Source of the DNA: Nonomuraea candida
GTDB taxonomy: Bacteria > Actinomycetota > Actinomycetes > Streptosporangiales > Streptosporangiaceae
Direction of reading: 5' to 3'
Assembly (NCBI RefSeq): GCF_000725485.1
Contig: NZ_JOAG01000040.1
Location: forward strand, 1-64,000
Length of the DNA stretch: 64,000 nucleotides
The first letter of the stretch is position 1. The number at the start of each line of letters is the position of its first letter. The notes under the pieces were generated by a model. It was not told the origin of the DNA and ran no database searches. It was given only the letters and a program-made list of their open reading frames with translations. The translations under genes were made by a program, and so were the position numbers. Positions 1 to 7,329 of the stretch are shown piece by piece.

Positions 1-205
1 CAACCACACCGTGCAGACCAAGGCTCTGCACGCCTACCTGCGCTGGCGCAACGCCCACGCCCGTCACCCCGACGTCCTGGCCGCCCAACGCCGCGAACGC
101 GCCCGCGTCCGAAGCGAGAAGGGTCTCCGCTGGGGCGGCCGGCCCCTCTCACCGGCCGCCTGAAATCCTCACCCAACCCGGTGATCGTTTCCGGTCACAG
201 CACTA
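1..205 (+). mobile_element. Right end of an IS630-like insertion sequence (boundary inferred)
   Basis: Transposase coding sequence stops at 163. IS630/Tc1-type elements insert at TA and usually end within a few tens of bases of the transposase stop. A CTAG at 203-206 offers a TA target candidate. The left end is outside the window, so the terminal inverted repeat and the exact border cannot be confirmed. Confidence 0.35.
2..163 (+). CDS. IS630-type transposase, 3' end (5' part outside window)
   Basis: The open frame entering from the left edge encodes 53 residues ending in a very basic tail (AAQRRERARVRSEKG, then WGGRPLSPAA) and stops at TGA 161-163. The stretch HTVQTKALHAYLRWRN is what I recognise as the C-terminal end of actinomycete IS630-family (DDE) transposases, where it follows the catalytic domain. 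The DDE residues would lie upstream of the window, so activity cannot be judged. It sits at the edge of a degraded region with a truncated transporter, consistent with a past insertion. Family call is by recognition of the tail only. Confidence 0.7.
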   Translation, partial: NHTVQTKALHAYLRWRNAHARHPDVLAAQRRERARVRSEKGLRWGGRPLSPAA

Positions 206-217
206 GCTGTCCGTCGA

Positions 218-568
218 GTGGCCAGGACCACGATGGTCCAGCTCTGCGACCTGACGTGCCCCGATCGTCTGGTCCTGATGAGCGCCAAGGGCTGGTGCGA
301 TTGGAAGGACGAGGTTGCTCAAGGTCTCTTCACGCCGCTGTCTGATGGTGAGCAGGTCATCATCGAGATCCAGGACCGGCAGGTGAGCAAGGCCGTCCAG
401 CGCGTCTACACCACCGCACTGGCGTTCGAGGTGTTCCAGAATGCCGCGCATATGGGCAGGTTCGACGGGCTCAGCCCTGTACCGGCCGGCCAGCCGCACG
501 GGCCGTGGATCTGGGCCGGGGGGACCTTGGACGAGGAGCAGGCCAAGGCCCTGAACGGGGCTGCATGA
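218..568 (+). CDS. Hypothetical protein of 116 aa next to the IS end
   Basis: I do not recognise the family. The frame opens with GTG at 218 (an in-frame ATG at 233 is an alternative start) and encodes a soluble 116-residue protein. It has an acidic central part (LSDGEQVIIEIQDRQ) and an aromatic C-terminus (HGPWIWAGGTLDEEQ). No signal peptide or membrane segment is visible. Third codon positions are less GC-saturated than in the genes downstream, and it lies between an IS end and a truncated transporter, so it may be acquired DNA or part of a longer disrupted gene. An overlapping minus-strand frame is probably a shadow. Confidence 0.45.
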   Translation: MARTTMVQLCDLTCPDRLVLMSAKGWCDWKDEVAQGLFTPLSDGEQVIIEIQDRQVSKAVQRVYTTALAFEVFQNAAHMGRFDGLSPVPAGQPHGPWIWAGGTLDEEQAKALNGAA

Positions 569-902
569 GCTACCCCCGGTTCGGGCTCGGAGGGGACCCG
601 GCCGGGGGTAACACGCCTGGAACCCTCCAGGAAGCGAGGCCCTCAGTGCTCCCGTCGAGAAGGCCATGACTCCTCCAGCCGTGGCCTTCGGCTGGGGGCC
701 TCGTGCAGAGACAGCCCCGGCTGAGTTGCCCTTAACCGGAAGTCTCGACCGGTCCACGACGCCGCTCAGCCGGGGTGCAGTTCCCCAGCACCTTCCCGCT
801 GGGGTTGGGAGTCCTGGTCGCCTGGCTCACACCACGTCCATTCCCGGCCAGGGCTCCCGGCACAGACGCGCGGTTGGTGGCTGACGAACCCCGTCACCAA
901 CC
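569..902. other. Gene-free, hairpin-rich gap
   Basis: No convincing gene is seen in this stretch between the orphan ORF and the transporter stub. It contains several small inverted repeats: CAGCC/GGCTG around 675-695, CCCCAGC/GCTGGGG around 783-813, and a 9-bp stem at 871-903. It looks like debris of rearranged DNA rather than an RNA gene; no tRNA-like cloverleaf was found. Confidence 0.4.
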
Positions 903-903
903 G
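871..903. repeat. Inverted repeat, 9-bp arms
   Basis: The arm CGGTTGGTG (871-879) is matched exactly by CACCAACCG (895-903) with a 15-nt loop. No T-tract follows, so a canonical terminator is not supported. It lies immediately before a second, perfect palindrome. Confidence 0.5.
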
Positions 904-1097
904 TGCCGCCACCTCGGGTCGACCGACCCGAGGGGAGGAGTGTCCTCGGCACGATCTGCTTCAACCTGCTCGCGCGCGAATGGGGCTTCGGCGCCTCGAT
1001 GCAGGCCACGGTCTGGGTCGAGGTGGGGCTGCTGGCGCTGACGTTCGCGCTGACGTACCTGCTGCCCCGCCACGCCCGCCGCCAGGAGCACGCCTGA
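903..1097 (+). pseudogene. C-terminal remnant of a DHA2-family MFS drug-efflux transporter
   Basis: From about position 939 the frame reads SVLGTICFNLL, then a second hydrophobic helix (VEVGLLALTFALTYLLP) and a basic tail RHARRQEHA ending at TGA. This is the layout of the last one to two transmembrane helices of DHA2 (14-TM) multidrug transporters. The preceding helices, roughly 400 or more residues, are absent and upstream sequence in the frame is not transporter-like. The fragment has no plausible function. The IS630 end less than 1 kb upstream suggests an insertion or deletion event removed the rest. Confidence 0.65.
912..933. repeat. Perfect 22-bp palindrome (10-bp arms, 2-nt centre)
   Basis: CCTCGGGTCG (912-921) and CGACCCGAGG (924-933) are exact reverse complements around AC. 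The palindrome sits where similarity to an MFS transporter begins, so it marks or lies next to a recombination junction. It could alternatively be an operator or a strong RNA hairpin. Confidence 0.6.
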
Positions 1098-1155
1098 GGC
1101 GCGGCTTGCGGGCCGATCGCGCCACGGCGTGTGCCCCCGCTCCTTGGGGGTGCGA

Positions 1156-2391
1156 TCACCGGGCGAGGTGGCGCTCGGCCCACTGGCCGATGTCGCGGCG
1201 TTCGATCGCGGCGGCCATCAGGTCGGGGAAGGCGTCGGGGGTGCAGGCGAACGCGGGCACGCCCATCGCGGCCAGCGCGGCGGCGTTCTCGTGGTCGTAG
1301 AACGGCGCGCCCTCGTCCGACAGCGCCAGCAGCACGATCACCTGCACGCCGGCCTGCGTCATCGCCGCCACCCTGCGCAGCATCTCCTGCCTGACCCCGC
1401 CCTCGTACAGGTCGCTGATCAGGATGAAGATCGAGTCGGTGGGGCGGGTGATCAGGCCCTGGGAGTAGGCGATGGCCCGGTTGATGTCGGTGCCGCCGCC
1501 GAGCTGGGTGCCGAACAGCAGCTCCACCGGGTCGTGCAGCCGGTCGGTGAGGTCCACCACCGCCGTGTCGAACACCACCAGCGACGTCTTCAGCGACCGC
1601 ATCGAGGCCAGCACCGCCCCGAACACGCTCGAATACACCACCGACGCCGCCATCGACCCGCTCTGGTCGATGCACAGCACCACCTCGCGCTGCACCGACC
1701 GCTGCCTGCGGGCGTAGCCGATCAGGCGGGAGGGGACGACCGTGTTCCGCTCCGGCAGGTAGTTCTTGAGGTTCGCGCTGATCGTCCGGTCCCAGTCGAT
1801 GTCGGCCACCCGCTTGGGGCGGTGGGTCCTGGCCGAGCGGTCGAGCGCCCCGCTCACCGCCGCCCTGGTCTTCTGCGCCAGCCTGCGCTCCAGCTCCTCC
1901 ACCACCTTGCGCACCAGCGCCCTGGCCGACTCGCGGGCCTGGTCGGGCATGACCTTGTTGAGCGCGAGCAGGGTGCCGACCAGGTGCACGTCGGGCTCGA
2001 CGGCCTCGAGCATCTCGGGTTCGAGGAGGAGACGGGTGAGGTTCAGCTTCTCGATCGCGTCCTTCTGCATGACCTGGACGACGGTGGAGGGGAAGTAGGC
2101 GCGGATGTCGCCCAGCCAGCGGGCCACCCTCGGCGCCGACGCGCCCAGCCCGCCCTCCCTGCCGCCCCGGCTCCCGTCGCCGCCTCCGCCGCCGACTCCG
2201 CCCTGGTCGTAGACGGCGGCCAGGGCGGCGTCCATCTGCGCGTCCGTACCGTCCAGGCCGCAGCCGGTGCCGTCGGCGGCCCCGCCACCGAGCACCAGCC
2301 GCCACCGCCGCAACCGCTCGTCCGCCGCGCTCATCACCACACCCGCTCGTCCGTCGCCGTCATCACGCGCGCGCTCTCCCGCCGTGCTCAT
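1156..2391 (-). CDS. VWA-domain protein, last gene of the MoxR/DUF5682 operon
   Basis: A von Willebrand factor A fold with an intact metal-ion-dependent adhesion site: DQSGS (DxSxS) in VVLCIDQSGSMAAS, the conserved Thr in GGGTDINRA, and the Asp in ISDLYEGG. An N-terminal helical region of about 200 residues precedes the VWA domain. The protein is 411 aa from ATG 2391, which overlaps the DUF5682 stop by 4 bases; ATG 2334 is an alternative start. A Gly-rich linker lies near residues 60-75. VWA proteins commonly partner MoxR AAA+ ATPases, and that partner is encoded two genes upstream. It is probably cytoplasmic (no signal peptide) and would act as substrate adaptor or scaffold. The role is inferred; the fold call is firm. 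Confidence 0.88.
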   Translation of the reverse strand: MSTAGERARDDGDGRAGVVMSAADERLRRWRLVLGGGAADGTGCGLDGTDAQMDAALAAVYDQGGVGGGGGDGSRGGREGGLGASAPRVARWLGDIRAYFPSTVVQVMQKDAIEKLNLTRLLLEPEMLEAVEPDVHLVGTLLALNKVMPDQARESARALVRKVVEELERRLAQKTRAAVSGALDRSARTHRPKRVADIDWDRTISANLKNYLPERNTVVPSRLIGYARRQRSVQREVVLCIDQSGSMAASVVYSSVFGAVLASMRSLKTSLVVFDTAVVDLTDRLHDPVELLFGTQLGGGTDINRAIAYSQGLITRPTDSIFILISDLYEGGVRQEMLRRVAAMTQAGVQVIVLLALSDEGAPFYDHENAAALAAMGVPAFACTPDAFPDLMAAAIERRDIGQWAERHLAR

Positions 2392-4910
2392 CCGCCGGTT
2401 CTTCCGATGATCGACAGGACTGTCGCGACGGCCGCCGCGGCGCGGCGCTCGTCCACGTCCTGCTCCCGTGTCCCTTCGTCGCGGCCGGCCGAGCGCAGGC
2501 GCTCGCCGATGGCCCTGCGCTCGGGTGCGGCGAAGCCGCCGAACGTACGGCGCAGCAGCGGCAGCACGTCCACGAACTGCTCGCCGGACAGCCCCGTCAG
2601 CCAGCCGTCCACCAGGCCCAGCAGGCGCGGGTCGTGCACCAGCAGCAGCCCCCCGCCGGACAGGAACCCCTCGACCCACGCCGCCGCCCTGGCCGGGGCC
2701 TGCCCCCGGGACATGGCCCTGGACATGCGGTCACCCGCGTCGTCCAGCTCGCCGGAGTCCAGCAGGATCCGGGTGAGGCGGCCCTCGATCAGCCCGTGCA
2801 GGTCCTGCCGGTCGCTGATGCCGCGCAATGCGGCCATCCACCGCGCCCTCGGCGCCGCCCCATCACCGGCGGCCGGTTCTCCGCCGGCCGGGGTCGGTTC
2901 GGGGGCGTCGGCGGCCGGTTCTCCGTCGGACCCGGCCGGTCCGGGGGCGTCGGTGTGCGGTGGTGGGGCGTCGGTGAGGAGGGCGACGGCCGAGTGGACC
3001 GCGTCCACGTGCTTGAGCAGGTCCGCCGCCGCGTCGTCGTCGAGGCCGGTCACCGCGACCGGCAGCCCGACGCAGATCCGCTCCAGCATCGAGCGCACGA
3101 TCACGGCCAGCCCGTCGGCCGAGGTGCCACGCACGTCGCCGTAGCGGTGGGCCCGGACCATCGCGGGCAGCGCCGCCATCAGGTGGGTGACGTCGGTGTC
3201 CAGCGCCGCCTTGGCCGACAGGGCCGCCAGCACCTCGGGCAGCGCCTCCGGCAGGTCGGCGAGCAGGCACTGCTCCACGAGCGCCGTCAGATCGGCCAGC
3301 GTCACCGTGCCCGCCCCCGCCGCACCGGGCGGCGCGGGAACACTCGCCGGACCGGGCGCGGGAGCGCCCGGTAGGCCCGGCGTCAGCGACGACGCGCCCG
3401 CCAGGTCTCTGGCGCGTTGTGTCGCGGCGGTGGCCACGGTGGTGCCCAGGGCGGCGTGCTCGATGAGCGCGAGGTCGTGCTCGGGCCGCCACTGCAGCGT
3501 CCACGCCTCCCTGAACGTCCCCTTGCCGCGCGCCTGCCCCGGCGTGCCCCAGCCCACCCCGAGCAGCCGCAGCCGGTGCAGCAGGTGGCTGCGGTCGAGG
3601 TCGAGGGGTTTGCGCAGGTCGAGGTCGATCTCCCGGTCGAGCGCCTCGGGCTTGAGCTTCAGCCGCCGCTGCTGCTCGCGCAGGTCCCGCTGGAGCGGCA
3701 CCATCGGGGTGCCGTCGGAGACGTGGCCGAGCCGGTCGCCGACGACCATGCGCCGCCGGATCAGCTCCACGGCCAGGTCGTCGCCCTCGCACAGCACGGC
3801 CCTGGCCGCCTCGGTGACCTCGCCCAGCCCGGCCAGCGGCCGTCCGCGCAGGGCCGCCAGGCTGTCCGCGAGGCGTACGGACTCGATGACGTGCGCGGAC
3901 GACACCGCCAGCCCCTCGTCGCGCAGCACCCCGGCCGCCTCGGCCAGCCAGCGCTCCACCGGCCGGTCGGGCGCCTCGAACAGGTGGTGGTACCAGCCGG
4001 GCGAGGTGATCCCCGCGCCGTACCCGCTCCAGGAGGCCAGCCGCCCGTACGTCCACGGCACCCACGTCAGCTCGGCCTTCACCTTCGGCAGGCCGCGCAG
4101 GACGGCGTTGTCCGCCGCGGCGGGCGGCAGCGGCCCGGCCAGCGCGGGCACGTGCCAGGCGCCGCAGACCACCGCGATCCGCCCGTGCCCCTGCTTGAGC
4201 GCCGCGCGGAGGGTCTTGCGCATGTACGCCTCGCGCCTGGCCTCCCGGCCGTCCGGCACGTATCCCTCGCGTACGGCGGCCATCGCCTCGGCGATCACCT
4301 CGAACGGCGTGTCGCCCCGGTGCTCGACGACGTCCTCCCACCAGCGCTCCGGATCGTCGTAGCCGGCCGCGGCGGCCAGTGACCCGATCGGATCGACCGG
4401 CACGACCGAACTCTCCCCTCCGCCCGGGGAACCTTCGCTCCCGCCGTCCCGGGGGCCGGGGGCACCGTCCCCGGGGTCGGGGGAGCCGTCCCGAATGTCC
4501 CGGGGGTCGTCGGTGGCCAGGGAGTGGGCGGCGGGCAGGTCGCAGAAGCGGACCGGGATGCCGGCGGACGTGCCGTACAGGATGGCCTGCCACTCCGGCG
4601 AGAACGCGGCGAACGGCCAGAACGCGGCACGGGCCGGGGCTCCCGGCACGTGGGCGAGCAGCGCGACCGGCGGCTCCAGGCCGGGCGCGAGCGTCACGAG
4701 GGCGTCGGCCTCCGGCGGGCCCTCGATGAGGATCGCGTCGGGACGCAGCCGTTCGAGCTCCCGCCGCACCGCCCGCGCGGACCCGGGCCCGTGGTGCCGC
4801 ACGCCCAGCACGAAGACACCGCCGGAGCTTCCGCTCGAAGCCGGGACAGCACCGATGGCCGGGACAGCACCGATGGCCGGGACAGCACCGGTGGCCGGGA
4901 CAGCGCTCAT
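2388..4910 (-). CDS. DUF5682 family protein, putative EreA/TraB-like hydrolase
   Basis: An 840-residue protein starting at ATG 4910 inside the MoxR stop (ATGA overlap). After a repetitive leader it reads FVLGVRHHGPGSA, then AILIEGPPEAD about 25 residues later. This is the pattern of the DUF5682 family, whose N-terminal half I judge similar to the erythromycin-esterase/ChaN/TraB-type fold (conserved His pair and a Glu after a hydrophobic strand). The region from about residue 250 holds IAVVCGAWHVPAL, a further His-containing strand. The C-terminal half is helical with low-complexity Pro/Ala inserts. The operon with MoxR and VWA suggests an enzyme remodelled or delivered by that ATPase. Biochemical activity is unknown. 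Confidence 0.8.
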   Translation of the reverse strand: MSAVPATGAVPAIGAVPAIGAVPASSGSSGGVFVLGVRHHGPGSARAVRRELERLRPDAILIEGPPEADALVTLAPGLEPPVALLAHVPGAPARAAFWPFAAFSPEWQAILYGTSAGIPVRFCDLPAAHSLATDDPRDIRDGSPDPGDGAPGPRDGGSEGSPGGGESSVVPVDPIGSLAAAAGYDDPERWWEDVVEHRGDTPFEVIAEAMAAVREGYVPDGREARREAYMRKTLRAALKQGHGRIAVVCGAWHVPALAGPLPPAAADNAVLRGLPKVKAELTWVPWTYGRLASWSGYGAGITSPGWYHHLFEAPDRPVERWLAEAAGVLRDEGLAVSSAHVIESVRLADSLAALRGRPLAGLGEVTEAARAVLCEGDDLAVELIRRRMVVGDRLGHVSDGTPMVPLQRDLREQQRRLKLKPEALDREIDLDLRKPLDLDRSHLLHRLRLLGVGWGTPGQARGKGTFREAWTLQWRPEHDLALIEHAALGTTVATAATQRARDLAGASSLTPGLPGAPAPGPASVPAPPGAAGAGTVTLADLTALVEQCLLADLPEALPEVLAALSAKAALDTDVTHLMAALPAMVRAHRYGDVRGTSADGLAVIVRSMLERICVGLPVAVTGLDDDAAADLLKHVDAVHSAVALLTDAPPPHTDAPGPAGSDGEPAADAPEPTPAGGEPAAGDGAAPRARWMAALRGISDRQDLHGLIEGRLTRILLDSGELDDAGDRMSRAMSRGQAPARAAAWVEGFLSGGGLLLVHDPRLLGLVDGWLTGLSGEQFVDVLPLLRRTFGGFAAPERRAIGERLRSAGRDEGTREQDVDERRAAAAVATVLSIIGRTGG

Positions 4911-4911
4911 G
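4840..4911 (-). repeat. Four tandem 18-bp repeats at the 5' end of the DUF5682 gene
   Basis: Four near-identical 18-bp units (4840-4857, 4858-4875, 4876-4893, 4894-4911; unit GCCGGGACAGCACCGATG) encode repeated GAVPAI segments directly after the start codon. The fourth unit contains the start codon and the MoxR stop, so the array grew at the gene junction. The reading frame is preserved because the unit is a multiple of three. Confidence 0.85.
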
Positions 4912-5971
4912 ACGCCTCGCGGCAGGCGCGGTAGAAGTCGCGCCAGTCGGCGCGCTCGCGGACCACGGTCTCCAGGTATTCGCGCCACACCACCCGGTCC
5001 GACACCGGCTCCTGCACCACCGCGCCGACGATCCCGGCGGCCACGTCGGACGGGCGCAGCACCCCGTCACCGAAGTGGGCGGCCAGGGCGATGCCGCTGG
5101 TCAGGACCGAGATGGCCTCGGCCGTGGACAGGGTGCCGCTGGGCGACTTGACCTTCGTGCGGCCGTCCTCGGTGACGCCCGCGCGCAGCTCCCTGAACAC
5201 CGTCACCACCCGCCGGATCTCCGCCATCCCCGTGGTCGTCTCCGGCAGCTCCAGGGAGCGGCCGAGCTGGGCGACGCGGCGGGCGACGATGTCGACCTCT
5301 TCCTCGGCCGTCGCCGGGACCGGCAGCACGACGGTGTTGAAGCGGCGGCGCAGCGCGCTGGACAGCTCGTTGACGCCCCGGTCGCGGTCGTTGGCCGTGG
5401 CGATCACGTTGAAGCCGCGCTGGGCCTGGACCTCCCGGTTGAGCTCGGGGATCGGCAGCGTCTTCTCCGACAGCACGGTGATCAGGGCGTCCTGCACGTC
5501 GGACGGCATGCGCGTCAGCTCCTCGACCCTGGCCACCCGGCCCTCGGCCATCGCGCGCATCACCGGAGAGGGGGTCAGCGCCTCCATCGACGGGCCCTCG
5601 GCCAGCAGCCTGGCGTAGTTCCAGCCGTACCGGACGGCCTCCTCGGCGGTGCCGGCCGTGCCCTGCACCAGCAGCGTCGAGTCGCCGCTGATCGCCGCCG
5701 CCAGGTGCTCCGACAACCACGTCTTGGCCGTGCCGGGCACGCCGAGCAGGAGCAGCGCGCGGTCGGTCGCCAGCGTCGCCACCGCCACCTCGACGATCCG
5801 GCGCGCGCCCACGTATTTGGGCGTGATGCGGTCGCCGTCGCCCAGGATGTACGTGGTCACGGCCCACGGCGACAACTTCCAGCCCGGCGGCCTGGGCCGG
5901 TCGTCGTCCTTGGCCAGGACGGCCAGCTCCTCGGAGTACTGGTCTTCGGCATGCGGGCGCAGAACGGTCAT
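4907..5971 (-). CDS. MoxR-type AAA+ ATPase
   Basis: 354 residues. Walker A is GVPGTAKT near residue 80, sensor 1 is NVIATANDRDRG, and the arginine finger region is SSALRRRFN. The Walker B strand reads VARVEELTRMP, so the usual Asp-Glu is Glu-Glu; this deserves attention but may be normal for this subfamily. MoxR ATPases act as chaperone-like remodellers with VWA partners, and a VWA gene lies in the same operon. ATG 5971 overlaps the DUF5691 stop by 4 bases, and its own stop overlaps the DUF5682 start. Cytoplasmic. Confidence 0.92.
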   Translation of the reverse strand: MTVLRPHAEDQYSEELAVLAKDDDRPRPPGWKLSPWAVTTYILGDGDRITPKYVGARRIVEVAVATLATDRALLLLGVPGTAKTWLSEHLAAAISGDSTLLVQGTAGTAEEAVRYGWNYARLLAEGPSMEALTPSPVMRAMAEGRVARVEELTRMPSDVQDALITVLSEKTLPIPELNREVQAQRGFNVIATANDRDRGVNELSSALRRRFNTVVLPVPATAEEEVDIVARRVAQLGRSLELPETTTGMAEIRRVVTVFRELRAGVTEDGRTKVKSPSGTLSTAEAISVLTSGIALAAHFGDGVLRPSDVAAGIVGAVVQEPVSDRVVWREYLETVVRERADWRDFYRACREAS

Positions 5972-7329
5972 GGGGAGAGCTCCTTGTACATGTCAGCACG
6001 GAACCGCAGCAGAGCGGCGACCTCTTGGACGGGCTCACACGGCGAGTGGTCCTCGGCCAGCTCCCACAGGGCCGGGTCGATGTGCTCGCCGGCGAGCTTG
6101 ACCAGCTCGCCGAGGTTCCACGGCTGCGTGGTGTTCACCTTCACGATCTTGCCGAGCACGGCCGTGGCCAGGCCCTCGCGCCAGTGCGACGACACGCCGC
6201 CGAGCACCATGATCAACTGGCTGTCGAGGTCGTGCCGGCGTACGAACTGGGCGGCCAGCTCCTGCTGCTCCTCCGGCGGAAGGGCGCCGAGCAGGTCGGC
6301 GATCGGGTCCCAGCCGAACATCGCCCGCGCCCACTCGGGGGCGCGCTGCAGCACCGCGGCACGCACCCAGGCCGCCTTCACCTCCGCGTCCCATTCGGGG
6401 ATCCTCATCGCGAGCAGCCGCCCCGGCGGGCGCTCCCAGACGGAGAGGGGGGCGCGCGCGATGATCTGCTGCAGCCACCAGGCGCGCTCGCCGATGCCCC
6501 GGGGCGGCTTGGGGCGCACGCCGTCGCGTTCCATCGCCTTGTCGCAGGCTTCGGGGGCCTCGACGGCGATGACGTCACCCGTGATCGTCACGCACGCGCG
6601 CACCCGCGCGGCCATGCGCCGGGACAGGCCGGAGCCCGGCAGGCGGGTGAGCAGGTTGGCCGCCGCCTGGCGCACCTCGCGGCGGCGGTCGTCGAGCGCC
6701 GCCTCCAGGAACGGTTCGTCCTCCATGCTCAGCCCGTCGGCCAGCACCTCGACGAACTCCGCCCGGTCGTCGGGCGTCTCGCGCTCCCACGTGCTCTCCA
6801 GCAGCCGCCTGGCCCGCGCGGGGTCGGCCGCCCTGAGCGCCCGCAGGTGGGCCCGCCGGTCGGCGGCGCCGCCCAGCTCCCATGTCTCGCCCGTGGGCTC
6901 CTCCAGGAGGTAGTCCCAGGCCGGGTTGAGCCCGGCCAGCCAGCGGCCGCGCTGCCCCGCCAGCACGCCGAGGTGCACGCGGATGGAGCGGTCGCGCCTG
7001 CCGCGCTCCAGCAGCTCGGGCAGCACGTACGCGGGCACCCGGCGGCCGGTCGCGGCGGCCGCGGCCAGCCATTCGGGGATCAGCCTCTCGTGCTCGCCGC
7101 CGAGCAGCCTGCCGAGCCGCTCGGCCGCCCGCCTTCCCACGGCCTCCCGCTCCTCCGCAGGCGCGCGTTCGCCCTCCGGGGCGGGCTCGGGCCGGTCGGT
7201 CTCGCGGACGCGCTGTCCCGCGCGGCGCCTGGCCACCTCGACCGCCGCCGCTTCGAGCAGATCGCCCCGGTACGGTCGCCGATCAGTGCCCACGAGCGCC
7301 GTCGAGGCCAGCTCTTCCCAGCCGGTCAA
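5968..7329 (-). CDS. DUF5691 family protein
   Basis: A 453-aa protein beginning LTGWEELASTALVGTDRRP. This opening is characteristic of DUF5691 proteins that travel with SWIM, MoxR and VWA genes. The best start is TTG 7329, which overlaps the SWIM gene stop (TTGA); upstream Mets in the same frame would run deep into the SWIM gene. The body is helical with Arg/Leu-rich repeats such as DDRRREVRQAAANLLTRLPGS, suggesting HEAT-like scaffolding. No catalytic motif, signal peptide or membrane segment is seen. Function is unknown; the operon suggests a structural subunit of a MoxR/VWA machine. Confidence 0.82.
   Translation of the reverse strand: MTGWEELASTALVGTDRRPYRGDLLEAAAVEVARRRAGQRVRETDRPEPAPEGERAPAEEREAVGRRAAERLGRLLGGEHERLIPEWLAAAAATGRRVPAYVLPELLERGRRDRSIRVHLGVLAGQRGRWLAGLNPAWDYLLEEPTGETWELGGAADRRAHLRALRAADPARARRLLESTWERETPDDRAEFVEVLADGLSMEDEPFLEAALDDRRREVRQAAANLLTRLPGSGLSRRMAARVRACVTITGDVIAVEAPEACDKAMERDGVRPKPPRGIGERAWWLQQIIARAPLSVWERPPGRLLAMRIPEWDAEVKAAWVRAAVLQRAPEWARAMFGWDPIADLLGALPPEEQQELAAQFVRRHDLDSQLIMVLGGVSSHWREGLATAVLGKIVKVNTTQPWNLGELVKLAGEHIDPALWELAEDHSPCEPVQEVAALLRFRADMYKELSP

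Noticed and set aside
203..757. Minus-strand frame over the orphan ORF near the IS end
   Set aside because: No start context or domain; basic/proline-rich shadow.
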